In this document: positions 23,601 to 45,309 of the stretch, one piece after another
Layout: the number at the start of each line of letters is the position of its first letter
Position numbering within the stretch: position 1 is the first letter of the stretch
Origin: Aquila chrysaetos chrysaetos
Taxonomy: Eukaryota > Chordata > Aves > Accipitriformes > Accipitridae
NCBI RefSeq assembly: GCF_900496995.4
Contig: NC_044007.1
Location: forward strand, 77,202,226 to 77,266,225
Direction: 5' to 3'
Length of the DNA: 64,000 nucleotides
Made by a program: the position numbers and the translations under genes
Notes under the pieces: generated by a model
What the model saw: only the letters and a program-made list of their open reading frames with translations
Told to the model about the DNA's origin: nothing
Database searches by the model: none

Positions 23601-25954
23601 CAGTCAATATAGTTCATAGTTTCTAGAGGTTTAACACACTTAGATGGCATCTGGACTACTGATAGAAATGAAAACTATTCTTTTAGGAAACAATTTTTAA
23701 AAAGGCCAACAGCTATTGTAACCCTATAACCCAGTAATACAGTATTGCCACTGCAAGTAATAGGCTACAGGTTTTGTACTGAGTTTGCAAGACCATGGCA
23801 CAGAAGCTTGCCACCTTCCTTTTGTCTTAATGTACCTGCAGTTTTGTTTCCGAGTTGGTTTAGTTTTAACTTTTTTTTTCCCTGGCCAGATGGCTATGGC
23901 TATTTGCCTTAGTTTCACTTGTCATTTTATAATGCCACCATAGTTCTATACAGCTGGTAGCAACAAGCAATCATTCAGTGCAAAATGCGATATTTATGAT
24001 TAACATAGTAAAGCAGTGCAGAGGAACACAGGCCTGGTATAATAGTAGAGGCCTTGAGAAGTGGGGACACAGGGTGTTCTGTACTGGAGTACAGGTCCAG
24101 GATAAGAGGTGGAGCAGAGGCTAGCACTGAGGACCCCATGGCTATAAACAACGCACCAGTGGTCAGTTAAAACGCAGAACTGTAGCTGGACAAAGCCAAT
24201 TTATAAGTATCAAGAAAAAGGAACAAGTACCTAACATATGTAAAAGTTACCGTATACCTTCAAACGTACCATATAAATTCAGATGTATCATAGACATGCA
24301 GACCAATGGAGAACAAGCAAGGTATAAAAGCACATTAGCGAACATGTGACCTGTAGAGTGAAAAAGAAGCCATCAACACCACATTCCTCCAGGTAAAGGG
24401 CTCCAGATAATGACTCACTAAAACAACCCCATGACCACCAGACTGCAGCCACTGACCTTATGACGCAGAACAGCAGTGGAAAGGTGAGCATAACCCCAGG
24501 GAAAGGATTAGAAACTGAATGGTTGTGTAACAATTTTAACTATATTATTATTAGGAGAAATTTTTTTTAGGGATATTACTGTAATACTGTTATTTCTGTA
24601 TATAAGTGTTTTGTGTAAAAATAGATCTGGGCTAATAATGATGCGTGGCTTAAACTGTTAAGATTTCAATGCTACTAACAAATTATTGCTTTATGTAGGT
24701 GTTTGCCCATAAACAAGATGTATTTTGTATGGTCTTATGCTTAATCAACAATTCTCTACATGTACAAATAACTAGAACAGGCTGTCTAGATCAAATGGTA
24801 AGTATTATGGCCTGTTACTGTGATACTGAAGCTTTCCAACCTTCTGCACGCTCAATTTATTGCTGCCTATAAACCTCTACAATAATAAACCATAAAGACT
24901 TGATGCTCTTACACACTTACCTGGCTCAAACCTCTAAGATCTTTTTTTGGTAGATATTCTCAATTTTCTAATAATAAATATATATATACACACATACATA
25001 TATTCTCATCAGCTCACCTTAATTTGACTTTGTTATATCTTTTGAAAGGTTGCTTATGACTACATTCTTCAGCCAATTTGCATAAGTGCCTGCATCTCAG
25101 TGCTTGTCAACATTTTGAAGTAGGTGAAATTACTACATTACTTAAAGAAAAAGCCCAAATTCAAGTTCATCTCATCTCTTTCTGCATTCTGGGATCCTGT
25201 GATAAGGCCCTTTTACAGACTACTTTTTCAAGTTGTTCTTATTACAGCGCTTCTGCTATTTTTGGGGGGCTCTTGAGAATTATCCTTGTTTTGCTTTTCT
25301 GTGTTTACTTCTCCCACTATGTACACTCCCAAACTATTCAAAGTTTAAATCCATATATGATATACTTTTTGTTGCTCAATCGCACCTTCATGTAATAAAA
25401 GACTTTCTAGTGAAGGATAAAACTATGCCCTCACATGGCAGCAATGAAGGACAAGAGTATCTCAAGGTACCTCTCCAATTTTCCCCCAAAACTGTTTTCA
25501 GTATCTAATAACAGCATGAAATGCCCAAGAAAGGCAGACAAAAAATAGGATGAGGCATGACTAAGACCCTACATCTTTTGAATTCATAAGGACACTGAAG
25601 GAAACTTAGCACAGAGTAAAAAAGCTCCTATTCTACCTGTCTACAAGACAATAAGAACCTTTGCTGTAGAAAAAAATATGCTGTGATACTGACAGCTCTG
25701 CCAAATTCATATAACTTGTTGTAAGCAGTTGGTTTACTGTACTGTGTGACTAGTATTCTTGCATCTTGAACCAACATTGCAGAAAAGAGTTTGCATAAAA
25801 GGGTTTGCATGAAAGGCTAAAGGCCCCGACTTGACAAATCCCAAGCTTCTAAAAACCTAAAACCAAGCAACAGCAGAATTAAAACCAGTGACACTGCAGT
25901 TACAAACCTGTACCATCACATTGTGTTCCCTTCTCCTAAAAAGTGGTTTTGTCA
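20608..25954. other. Non-coding region within or upstream of ABCA13
   Basis: About 5.3 kb without a supportable gene. The stretch at 21,720-22,100 and the part around 22,540-22,900 are less AT-rich and may be old repeats I cannot name. A small TA/CA microsatellite lies near 24,975-25,000. No ABCA13 N-terminal exon was identified. Confidence 0.4.
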
Positions 25955-25959
25955 CCTGC

Positions 25960-26938
25960 TGCCGTGGTTTCAGGCCAGCCGGTAACAAAGCACCACGAAG
26001 CCGCTCGCTCGCTCACTCCCCCCACCCCACCCCCACCGGCCACGGTGGGATGAGAAGAAAATATAAAGAAACGCTCGTGGGTCAAGATAAGGACTGGGAG
26101 GGATCACTCCCCAATTATGGTCACGGGCAAAAGACAGGCTCAACTTGGGGAAGGAACAAAATCAATTTAATTTACTACCAATCAAAACAAAACAAGGCTA
26201 ATGAGAAGTAAACCCAAACCTGAGAACACCTTCCCCCCAGCCCTCCCTCCTTCCCGCCTCAGCTCCGCTCCCGGTTCTCTCCACCTCCTCCCGCCGGCGG
26301 CGCAGGGGAACAGGGAACGGGGGCTGGGGTCCGCCCGCCATACCTTGTCTCTGCCGCTCCATCCTCCTCACGGGGAATGAGGAGGACTCCTCCCTCGGCC
26401 CTGCTCCGGCGTGGAGCCCCTCCCGCGGGAGACAGTCCTTCACGAACCTCTCCAAAGTGAGTCCTTTCCGCGGGCTGCAGTTCCTCACAAACTTCCCCGG
26501 CGTGGGTCCTTTCTGCGGGTCGATCTTCAGTCACACACTGCTCCAGGGCGGGCTTTACCACAGAGTCACGGCCATTTTGGGGGGCATCCGCTCTCCTCCA
26601 TGGGCGGGGGGAACAGCCTGCCGTCTACGCCACGGAGCTGCAGGAGCATCCCCTTCTCCAGCACACCACCACCACCACCACCACCACCTCCTCCTCCTCC
26701 TTCTTCTTCTTCTTCTTCTTCTTCTTCACTGATCCCCATATCCACAGAGGGGTTCCTCTCACATTGCACTCCCCCTACTCGTTACAGGTTCCCCTTCTTA
26801 TATCTACCACCGTCACTGATGGGCTCGGCCTGGGCCAGAGGTGGGTCCGACCTGGAGCCGGGGAAGCTTCTAGAAGCTTCTCACAGGAGCGACCCCTTGT
26901 AGCCCCTCCCCTGCTACCAAAAAACCCTACCCATAACA
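25960..26938 (-). mobile_element. Solo LTR (copy 2) of the same family as 19,492-20,465, 979 bp
   Basis: It starts TGCCGTGGTTTCAGGCCAGC and ends CCCATAACA. CCTGC is duplicated at 25,955-25,959 and 26,939-26,943. Orientation and internal order are the same as copy 1: TATA-like ATATAAG at 26,803-26,797 on the minus strand, then a repeat-rich section, then AGTAAA. It retains many more CpG sites than copy 1, which suggests a younger insertion. It contains an expanded trinucleotide tract at 26,664-26,728. Confidence 0.85.
26664..26728 (+). repeat. Trinucleotide tract (ACC)n(TCC)n(TTC)n inside LTR copy 2
   Basis: Three consecutive trinucleotide blocks, about 65 bases in all. The other two LTR copies have only a few units at this place, so the expansion is specific to this copy. 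On the LTR sense strand it lengthens an in-frame Glu/Gly run. Confidence 0.9.
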
Positions 26939-26943
26939 CCTGC

Positions 26944-29900
26944 AAACAATGAAGTTGTATCCATGGCAGGTGTCCCATTTAAGAACAACTAATTCACCAC
27001 AGAAAATTAGTAACTTCTGTGTCAGACTGTTGACAACAGGGTATAACATTTGAGAGCAGTCTTTGAAAGGCTGATTTTTCATGGCAGTAACAGTGTTGCA
27101 ACATCATATGCTTGCTAACCTCTCTACCCAAAATGACTTGTGACCTAGATTAGAATACAGACTTCTTTACAGAATAGTATTTCCTCTTTTTCTCCCAGGC
27201 TTTCATTAGATGAAGGAACTGGTATTCAGGAATGCCTGAACGTACATCCATCAAGACTGTCTGAACAGCAACTTTTCCATATCTCTGGAATTTATCTGTA
27301 TCTCTCCATAGTTCTAAGAATTTAAACTTCAAAATATAAAGCAACTTTTTGCTTATTTTGAAACATAAGGAATAGCTATAGGGTTCCTATTTAACTTCAT
27401 TTCTCTGTTTAAAACAGCTAAAATTGAGAAATACTAGAAAGGTCATTCCTCTCTTCCTCTGGATAACCTTCTTTTGGCAACTATTACGTCAAAATTAAGG
27501 GAATGAAATGAGGTGATAAGAAAGCTAGCATTTGGGCTAGCACTCTTACTGAATATTCAGAATTGAAAGATGCAGAAACGGGGAACTTACTACATGTACA
27601 TGATACTTTAAAATCCTAATTTTATTTAAATTCAGATGCCAATATTTTTGAGAGGTGTATCATTAGAAATTGCACTGTTAGTCAAACCATCCTTCATTCC
27701 TCAGAAACTGTACCTGATGTATAAACTACTGAATTTTGAGTTGTGAATGACCAGTGCCATTTGTAGATGAGTTATTTTTACTTAGCATGCTCTTGTTCAC
27801 ATTGTAGAAACCTCTCCAAGCACATACACTGGATCCCTTTCTGCTAAAACAAAGCAGATGTACTCCAAGAGCACTTAATGTGCTCAAACCATTAGCACGC
27901 ACTGCATCCTTGGGTCCAGACTAGAGCTAGTCTAAAGTAAATGTTTATAGTGCAGGCTAGATTCTCTCCAGGTGTTTCACTCTACAGATCTACAATTATT
28001 TTATCAAACTGGTTTCTAATGTAGCTAAAGCTGGTTTATCTCCAGCTTACTGACATCTGTGAATAACAGAATAATAAACTGAATAGACTATAATATCATA
28101 AGTCCTTTTCTGAGTGAAGTTAATGTTTGACAAGATAAAAGCAGAACTTTATAAGGTGGAAGTATTCATAACAAGTTTTGAAGTGTTGATAGAAATGGAA
28201 GAATGTATTATTTGCAAAATATTCATTCTAAATCCCAGGAAGTGGGTAGGGGTAAGATTCATCTTGTCTAACTTAATATTTACTGCATAATTATCTACCT
28301 CTGAGACAGTCATCTAAACTCCATTACTCAATAGAAATAAGTACAACTAAAACCCAAGTAATCCATCTTACTCCAAAGTAGATGTCTGAAACTTGTCTGA
28401 CAAATCAGACCTTGAACTTTGTATTTATTTCCCACCTAAATGTGATTTGCTCAGATCCAGAGCTAGACAAGACTGAATCCCCCTGTCGGATTCTTTCCAT
28501 TGACTCCACTACATTTAAGGCCCCCCTTCTAGGATATCTCTAATATTTCCTAAATAATTCTACAAGCAGAGGCAAACAAAATAAAACAGAGGTGAAATAA
28601 AACATACTGTTTTCCCTGTGTTTTGGGGGCTCCTGGAAGCAGATTGCAGATGCAGTCATGGCAGAATATGACTAGTTGAACACCTTTATTCCACATTTAT
28701 GGTGGGATTCCTTTTATTTTCTCTGAGACTTAAAAATTACTGAAGTAATCATTTAGCTTTAAACAGAAATGTGAAAGTCCTCAGGATATACTGAAAAAGT
28801 AGGTAGCTCAGTGTTTATGTGAATGATGTTAAGCATTTTTGTACCTCTAAGGCAGGATTAATTAAGTTATGTATGAAGGTGGGTCTATTGAGTACATCTT
28901 CAGTTCTTCCATTAGCCCCTGTTTCCCACTCCACTCCTCCGTCGTGGTACTGGCAAACCACACACCTCCAGCAGTCATCAAGCACATTACCATCCTTCTG
29001 CTTCCTCCGGTGCTGAAGAGCAGTCCCCGTGCTGTGCAGCAGAGACATGTCCCCCACATCTCACCTCTCCCATCATCCCCCTGCTATGGAGCTCTCCTCA
29101 TGGCATGCCCAGCAGTGGCAGAGTGTAGCTGGGCAAACAACCCAAAATGAAGAACATACCTCACCAAGGGGCTCCACTTCACAGCTGGCTGGCACTTGCA
29201 TAAGGGATGTTTCTGCTTTTAGTCAAGCAATGCTAAAATCCCTGTTATTTCAGAGTATGTACCCTAATTTTGCTCAGCAGGACCAAAGGCAAAATTCTGA
29301 GATAGCTGAGATGAAAATTCTGTGCACAGTCGAAGTATGTATTTTTAAGCAAATACTTGTCAATAATTGACTATTGTGAATATATGTATGGGTTCACACA
29401 GCCATTTTGGAAAGCTGGGGAGCAGAATCTATAGTGTGTGATTTGTAGGAAATGATAATCTAATCAGTCAGCATAATGAATTACAAGCAGTTATTTATCA
29501 AAGCAGCTGATACAGAAGACAGTTCCTGACTAGTATGTAAGCTAAAACAGATCACATGAACCATTTGCCAAATTATTTTGAACAAGTAATTCTGCAAAAC
29601 CTCTGCTCATCTGAGTGTGTAATGTGTGTAATTTATTATGCTCTATATAACTACATACTCATAAATGTTGCATTCTTTTTTTTTAATGCTAAACAGCTTT
29701 TCATGGATACAGGAAACAACTCTTTTGTATGCAATTAGTATTCAGTGCTAATGAACTAATGACTCCTAATTTTACTATATAAGACACCAAATAGACAAAC
29801 ACCTTTCACCAGCGAGTTCTGTTAACTTCATTTGCCTTCATACATCATTGTCCTTTCCTAAAAATTCATTCTTGCCTAGTATGGTGTTCTCCAGTAGTAG

Positions 29901-32900
29901 ACTCATTTTTTCTAGAACAAAATTTATTAAAGATACCTCATAAACATTCAACCAAGAACAAACCCTGCAGTGGCATTCTGGGAAATTACTTCTAAAAGTA
30001 ATTTTGGAAGAAACAGGGTGTATGAGCTTGATTGTATTATTTGCAATGTTATAGAAATATGAGAAATACAAAATCAAACCACCACCCCCCTGCAACAAAC
30101 CCTTGGCACAAAAGAGACAATAATATTAAAAATCAAGAACACAGGCAGGAAAAGAAAATCAGTTCTGAATACTTTTGTAAAGACACGTCAGCTATATTGC
30201 TGCCATCCTGGAAGCTCTTTTGAGTGATCTAGGTTTCATCAGCACCATGTCAAGCTGTATCCTGTGCACGTACCAGCCTTAAATAGCAACTTTGTTTAGG
30301 AGTTGCCTAGTACAAAGAGCTTAAAAAATTTCAAACACAGCACAGTTGCTGGCAGGCTAAATAAACTAACTATACGCTTTCAGGGCTCCTTCGCAGGGTG
30401 GCTGTAGTCAATAGCAACATCTTGAATAGTGCAGGGCAAATTAGAAGGTCCTACATTTCATTATGCACTTCACTAATTCCTTCTGGAACTGAAAAAAAAA
30501 AAAAAAAATGCTCAGAATCAGGTCTCCAAGTGAGGACAAGATAATGACTGCCCTTTTCTGCATCCGCTTAGCTTTAGTCTTGGTCGTATCTTAAAAGTTT
30601 ACTCTTAGAATATGCAAGATACCCAAGACCACTGGGGCAGAAAAGGCAGAGAACCTTCTGCCAGCATCCATCTCTGGTTTTAAAACTTGACTGCTTTATA
30701 ATATGATACCATCAACACACCGTGTCTAGCCTACAGTTTTAATATGGGCTAATTAGAGTAGGTTGGCAAGCACATTCAAAGAAACATAGTTTTATATGTT
30801 AAATAGGTTAAAGCCCAGGAGCCAAAAATACTTTTTGGTAGACAGGAATGCAGTCAAATCATGTGAGAATATGGCTGAGAATCTGGTAAACTAGCATATT
30901 TTCCTACCACCACCTACAATTTCTTTCACAAGGTTTACTGTGTGATCACAAGGCTTTCTTTTTAATATTATTAGGAGTACTACTTGTAAATATTTACATG
31001 GCACAGACCTGTTTTGCTGACAAAGAGCCTGCAGGATGACATCAGTTAGTAGCATCTTTCCTGGGAGACGCTTCCTGGGTGCAAAGTTAGGATATGATGA
31101 AAAATGTTAGCTGTGGGCAAGGTCAAAGGGTTTATTAAAATGGAGCTACACATTAAACAAACAAAACAGACCCAATCTCACGAGGAGGCCAGTGGTTTGT
31201 TTGAGCTACTGGGCAGCTCTAGGAATTTTATTCTTGTAATATGACAGACTGATAATAAACTGAAGATTTTCTCACAGTTACAAGCTCAGCACCAACAAGG
31301 AGCATTTGGAATAAGGTTTCTGTGTCATATAAAACTGGCTCTGTCTATCTTTTTCTGCTGCTGCATTTTGTTTGTAGCCTAAGCAAAAGCATTGCCCCTG
31401 TCAGCATTACTCTTTCTTCTATTATTGTACCACAGAGTTGCAGATTTAATGTTGCTCTGTTCAGTGACCTCCTTTCTCTTCAGGCAGAAGACTTTTTTTA
31501 ACTGTAGTTTAATTCATACTCTGGAGTATAATATTAAATGGTAATTATTTTAGAAAGAGAAAGCATGTATTTAAGTCACTCCAACTTAAAAACTGAGAAA
31601 CTTTCAGGGAAAGGAAACTGCAACATCTTGTAGCAAACTGTAACAGAGCCATCAAATCACACTACTGTGCTTTTTCATATTTGGTTGTTGCACACAGATC
31701 CAACCCCCAAAGTTCAGTTTACTGCTCGCAGTACTGAGCACTGCATTCAGAACGTAACTGACTGCTGATGGGCAAATCTAAAAACATTCATACTTTAGTT
31801 TCTTTCACCTATCTTGTCAATGGAAATGAAACGCGTCTCTGATTCAACTGTATAAACATTTTATTTAGGAATATATTGAGATCCAGACTTGAGAAGAAAA
31901 CCCAGTTCTGTGGCATATTCTTTACAATGACTTAGGAAGAATGTTAAAAAAAGATATTGCATATTACATGTGTACATTTTCAAGAAATACTAAAATTACT
32001 GAATTCTTTTGCTGGGTTTTTAAAGGACAGATAAAAACTTTTATACTCTAAGCACTTCTGGAAATAGGTCATTCTAAAATATTCCTTTTCAGGATTTCTC
32101 ATACCTTCCATTAAAGAAAATCCTTCTCTGAAGTATATCAAGATGCCAAAAATAAAAGCAAGTCACTAAGCAAGTTACTGCACATTCTCAGTCTCTTGCA
32201 AATGTTAAAAAAATGCCTTCTAGCCTATCTTCATTATGGTCTCAACCATTTCTTTAACAAAAAGGTAGGAAGAGGCCAGAAGAACACCATGAATCACAGA
32301 ACAAATCATTGGTAGAAACCACTGTTTTCTCCCTTCACACTTCCACCCTATTCGTACCTTCTACCTTCCTTCTTTGCTTTTAACCTTTCTGATCTCTGGA
32401 GTAAACTGATCCTGTAGTGTATTGCTAGGTACGGGGTGGCATAGAGAACAAAAAGCAGGCCTTTGATTTGAAATCGAGGTTTTGGGGCTTTGCAGGATTT
32501 GTAGATCTACCAGGAGACACTGCACTACGTAATATCAAACATATATGTAATATTGTATGCGCTTTTAAAAATATCACCACTCCAAATCCTGATTCGTATT
32601 CTACAGAAAGAATGTGAATGGCTAATATTAAAGAATTGATTTGCATAAAAAAGCCTGTTAAATATTTTATAATTCTTTATGGCTATCTTTGTAAAACCTA
32701 CAGGAAGGTAACTTCACTGCCGGATGCACACAGCTTACTCATATCTTTATCTCTCTGTCCAGTTGCAGTCACAAGGGAAAATACAATTGTTCTTATCAGG
32801 GTAAGACATTCTGGCAAGTTTCCTCTGAAGCTAAAAAAAGTATTTTATTGCACGTAAGATGTGTCTATAGAGCACCCTCTTTGCATTAGGAATACAGCAT

Positions 32901-34246
32901 TACAGGATGGTGACCAGCAGAAACAGGATAGTTGGTCTCCTTTGAATTCTAACTTTAAGTTGTCATACATCCCTTTACTCCATCTGTTAAAAAAGCACAG
33001 AAGAAAAATATTTTAGCAGAAAGAAAAGTACAGCGTCCTAAGGAACAGTGGGAAGGGGAAAGGACATATCGGCAAAAATTGAACGGCTAAAGTCTTCCAG
33101 GGGTTTGTGCTGGGGTCTTGCGTATTGATTTAATGGAATAGTTGCATCACTCCATGAATGCTTGAACCTTAGCTCCAACTCAGCCAGGCCACAATGCTCA
33201 TTATATTTCAGCATGTAGCATGTAAGAGTTTTCATATTAGTTATCAAAATAGAAGTGCTTACTTTATATGACTGTAAATATAAAAGCTCTGTAGTTTCTA
33301 TTGACAGCTCACACTGTTAAATGATTTAAGAACTTACTCTTTTCAACTAGTTTCCAGATTCTTGCTGTCCTTCCTTTAAAAAGACAAATCACACCATTTC
33401 AGATTCATACCTCCAGGACAACTGCAGTAATATGCTTCTGCAAAGCTTCACAGCCACATAAGGTGGGTTTTTTTTTCTTGTCTCCTCTTTAGGTAATTCA
33501 TAGTAGGTATTTCTTTTACAACAGCAAACTGTGTCCTCCAAACCCATACCGGTCAATTTGGTATAAGCTTTTCTTCAGCCTAGAGTGCAGCACGTTGCTT
33601 CTTAAGTGCTCTCCTTATCTCCTTGCCACTCTTCTGGGAACAGGAGGTTGCAGAGCAAGGATGTGCTTTGTTGCATGTTTCACAAGGCACCTAACAGGGC
33701 TTTCTGCAATGCCCAGGCAAGCACTAGACATAGTTAAGCACGGGTTTGGTTTTTTGTTTTTGTTTTTTTTTAAATAAGGGAGGAACAGTTCAAACAAAAT
33801 GTGGAGCCATTGCTACCTGACTCCTTCCCTTAAGCTTAGGGAAAAAAAGGCTTTCTCTGAAAACTTAGATTCATTGTATATCCTCAGCACAAATGAGAAA
33901 ATGTGTTTTTAAAATTAAAGGAAGACTAAATCAGTAAATTAAAAAAATCTAGTATTTTTATCTCTTCTCCAGTTGAAAATTCATCAAATTTAAGGAGACT
34001 AATCCTCATTGGCAGTTTCCTATTCACAAGCATCATGCCTTCCTTTTTTAATGTTTTCATCACATTGCTTGCGGTTTCTGCCACATCTTCGTGAATGTGC
34101 CTACTACTACATCACTCCCTCTTTGATCTAACTCTTACGCTTGTTAACAGTGTTCCAGACTGCAATCCTTGAAAAGAAAATCTCATTTAGCTGGATCAGT
34201 GACAGCTGTTTTGAGAGTTTATTCAGACCCTTTTGACCTATGACTC
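26944..34246. other. Non-coding region between LTR copies 2 and 3
   Basis: About 7.3 kb, mostly AT-rich, in the region where the first ABCA13 exons would be expected. A minus-strand open stretch at 27,150-27,344 and a strong polypyrimidine-CAG at about 30,490 were examined but could not be tied to ABCA13. An A run lies at 30,492-30,508. The part at 28,900-29,180 is richer in C and may be an old repeat. Confidence 0.4.
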
Positions 34247-35358
34247 TGTATTGGATTTGTGTGGCAAGGTTTTGGTAGCAGGGGGGTTACAGGGGTGGCT
34301 TCTGTGAGAAGCTGCTGGAAGCTTCTCCTATGTCCAACAGAGCCAATGCCAGCCAGTTCCAAGACGGACCCACTGCTGGCCAAGGCTGAGCCCATCAGCG
34401 ACGGTGGTAGTGCCTCTGGGATAACATATTTAAGAAGGAGAAAAAAGTTGCGGTGGCACAGAAACTGCAGCTGGAGAGAGGAGTGAGAACATGTGAGAGA
34501 AACAACCCTGCAGACCCCCAGGTCAGTGAAGAAGGAGGGGAGGAGGTGCTCCAGGCGCCGGAGCAGATTCCCCTGCAGCCCGTGGGGAAGACCATGGTGA
34601 GGCAGGCTGTCCCCCTGCAGCCCGTGGAGGTCCACGGTGGAGCAAATACCCACCTGTGGTCCACGGAGGACCCGATGCCAGAGCAGGTGGGTGCCTGAAA
34701 GAGGCTGTGACCCCGTGGGAAGCCCGCGCTGGAGCAGGCACCTGTGGCCCCATGGAGAGAGGAGCCCACGCTGGAGCAGGTTTGCTGGCAGGACTTGTGA
34801 TGTCACGGGGGACCCATGCTGGAGCAGTCTGTGCCTGAAGGACTGCAGCCCATGGGAAGGACCCACGTTGGAGCAGTTTGTGAAGAACTGCAGCCTGTGG
34901 GCATGACCCACATTGGAGAAATTCATGAAGGACTGTCTCCTGTGAGAGGGACCCCACGCTGGAGCAAGGGAAGAGTGAGGAGTCCTCCTCCTGAAGAGGA
35001 AGGAGTGGCAGAGACAACATGTGATGAACTGACCCCAACCCCCATTCCCTGTCCCCCTGCACTGCTGGGGGGAGGAGGTAGAGAACCAGGAGTGAAGCTG
35101 TGCCTGGGAAGAAGGGAGGGGTGGGGGGAAGGTGTTTTAAGATTTGGTTTTATTTCTCATTACCCTACTCTGGTCTGATTGGCAAAAAATTAAGTTAATT
35201 TTCTTTAAGTCGAGTCTGTTGGTGAGTGATCTCTCCCTGTCCTTATCTTGACCCACGAGCCTTTTGTTATATTTTCTCTCCCCTGCCCAGCTGAGGAGGG
35301 GGAGTGATAGACCAGCTTTGGTGGGCGCATGGTGTCCAGCCAGGGTCAATCCACCACA
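34247..35358 (+). mobile_element. Solo LTR (copy 3), related subfamily, 1,112 bp, plus sense
   Basis: It begins TGTATTGGATTTGTGTGG and ends CAATCCACCACA, flanked by GACTC (left) and AACTC (right), a five-base duplication with one difference. The sense strand is plus: TATA-like ATATTTAAG at 34,426-34,434, then degenerate 45-base repeats (about 34,700-34,975), then an A/T-rich region in place of the polyadenylation signal (GGCAAAAAATTAAG). The 5' 180 bases match copies 1 and 2 in reverse. The 3' end differs (a TGTGGTGGATTGACC type when read antisense), so it is a sister subfamily. It lies between UPP1 and the ABCA13 exons. Confidence 0.85.
34700..34975 (+). repeat. Degenerate 45-bp tandem repeats within LTR copy 3
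   Basis: About six imperfect units share a core like CCCACGyTGGAGCAGTTTG followed by a GAAGGACTGCAGCCC core. Adjacent cores sit about 45 bases apart, a multiple of three. Equivalent arrays lie in copy 1 (about 19,905-20,110, reverse) and copy 2 (about 26,400-26,560, reverse). Confidence 0.75.
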
Positions 35359-35400
35359 AACTCCTGCTAGGACTGGATCCTCCACTGCAGTAGAAGAGGG

Positions 35401-35405
35401 GGGAA

Positions 35406-35442
<37 letters not shown>
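35401..35442 (+). repeat. A-run followed by (TA)n microsatellite
   Basis: Four G, about 20 A, then about eight TA units just beyond LTR copy 3. Likely polymorphic in length. Confidence 0.9.
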
Positions 35443-36013
35443 ACACATTTTTCCTTAGCTGACCATGTATTTATATTCTAACCACAGCAGCAAAGCAGCA
35501 ATTGAGTACGATTTTAAAAGGCCCCAAACGCTAGGCCAGTGGTAGTAGAAAAAAATTGGAGAAATGGTTTTGATGGCATGTACAGTCAATAGGTATTCTC
35601 CAGTTCTTCAGAAGTACTAGGAACCATTGCAACAGTGAGTGTTGTGCCCTGAAGACATGGAGATGAAAACCAATTTAAAAAGAAACAAAGTAAAAAGGAA
35701 AAAAACCCCAAACTACCATAATGCAGTGCCATGAACATGCTGTGCATCTCCTGAATGCCTTTGGTTCCTCTTCAGTAAACAGGAGCCTTGATTCAGCAAG
35801 ATTTCAAGTTCTTCAATGCAAAATTACTTAATGCGTAAATGTTTCCTGGGTATCGATTCAATCACACAGTTAAAATGGGATATGAATGACCTTGTTGGAT
35901 CAATATCTAGGAAGTATAGATCTGTAACAGCTCAGTGTCAAGCCTTAATGCTTAGAAAATTCAGTCCCACACTTTGCAATTTCATGAAATTTTAATATAT
36001 GAAAATAGTATTG
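35443..36013. other. Intergenic sequence between UPP1 and ABCA13
   Basis: AT-rich DNA downstream of the UPP1 polyadenylation signal. No feature recognised. Confidence 0.5.
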
Positions 36014-36019
36014 TTTATT
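36014..36019 (-). terminator. UPP1: UPP1 polyadenylation signal AATAAA
   Basis: First canonical AATAAA on the minus strand after the UPP1 stop codon, about 440 bases downstream, predicting a cleavage site near 35,990-36,005. An ATTAAA variant at 36,151-36,146 could give a shorter 3' end. Confidence 0.6.
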
Positions 36020-36456
36020 TGTCAAAGTTTGCAAAAAATAAACCGCATTCACTTTAAGTTTTCTTTACAAGTGAAGCAACAAAGACAAATATAACTTATA
36101 TAATTTTTTGTAGCAACAAGAAAGGGAATAGCATTCTTAAGTTAATTTTAATTTGGTGGTTTGCAAGTATTTGGCAATAAAGTTTGATTCTCTTCCTAGT
36201 TTTTCTTTTATAGCAGGGATAAATAAGGCCTTTTCATATATTATAGCAGGCTTGTCCTTCACAACAGATCCCCTTTCCAAATCACAGAAAAGTGAATTCA
36301 GCACATTCAGTTGCCAAAGGACACTGACAAAAATTATTAGCTTCCACAGACACACGGAATGCTGTAAGGTATTCTGAGGCAAAAGACCTTAAATGCACAG
36401 AAGTCATGACCATGACTTCAGCTGTGCAAAAGCCTTCTGCTTCTATGGTGGATATT
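36020..36456 (-). other. UPP1: UPP1 3' untranslated region
   Basis: Region between the stop codon (36,459-36,457) and the first AATAAA. AT-rich and continuous with the last exon. No further splice signal needed. Confidence 0.6.
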
Positions 36457-45294
<8,838 letters not shown>

Positions 45295-45309
45295 GTATGC
45301 TTATACCTA

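Noticed and set aside
27150-27344. Minus-strand exon-like open stretch rich in Lys and Arg with a GTAAAG donor
   Set aside because: Looks moderately coding, but I could not match it to the ABCA13 N-terminus or any family, and the acceptor is weak.
34219-34926. A 235-codon antisense frame across LTR copy 3
   Set aside because: Generated by the 45-bp repeats, whose period is a multiple of three and so opens frames on both strands. It runs opposite to the TATA-like box.
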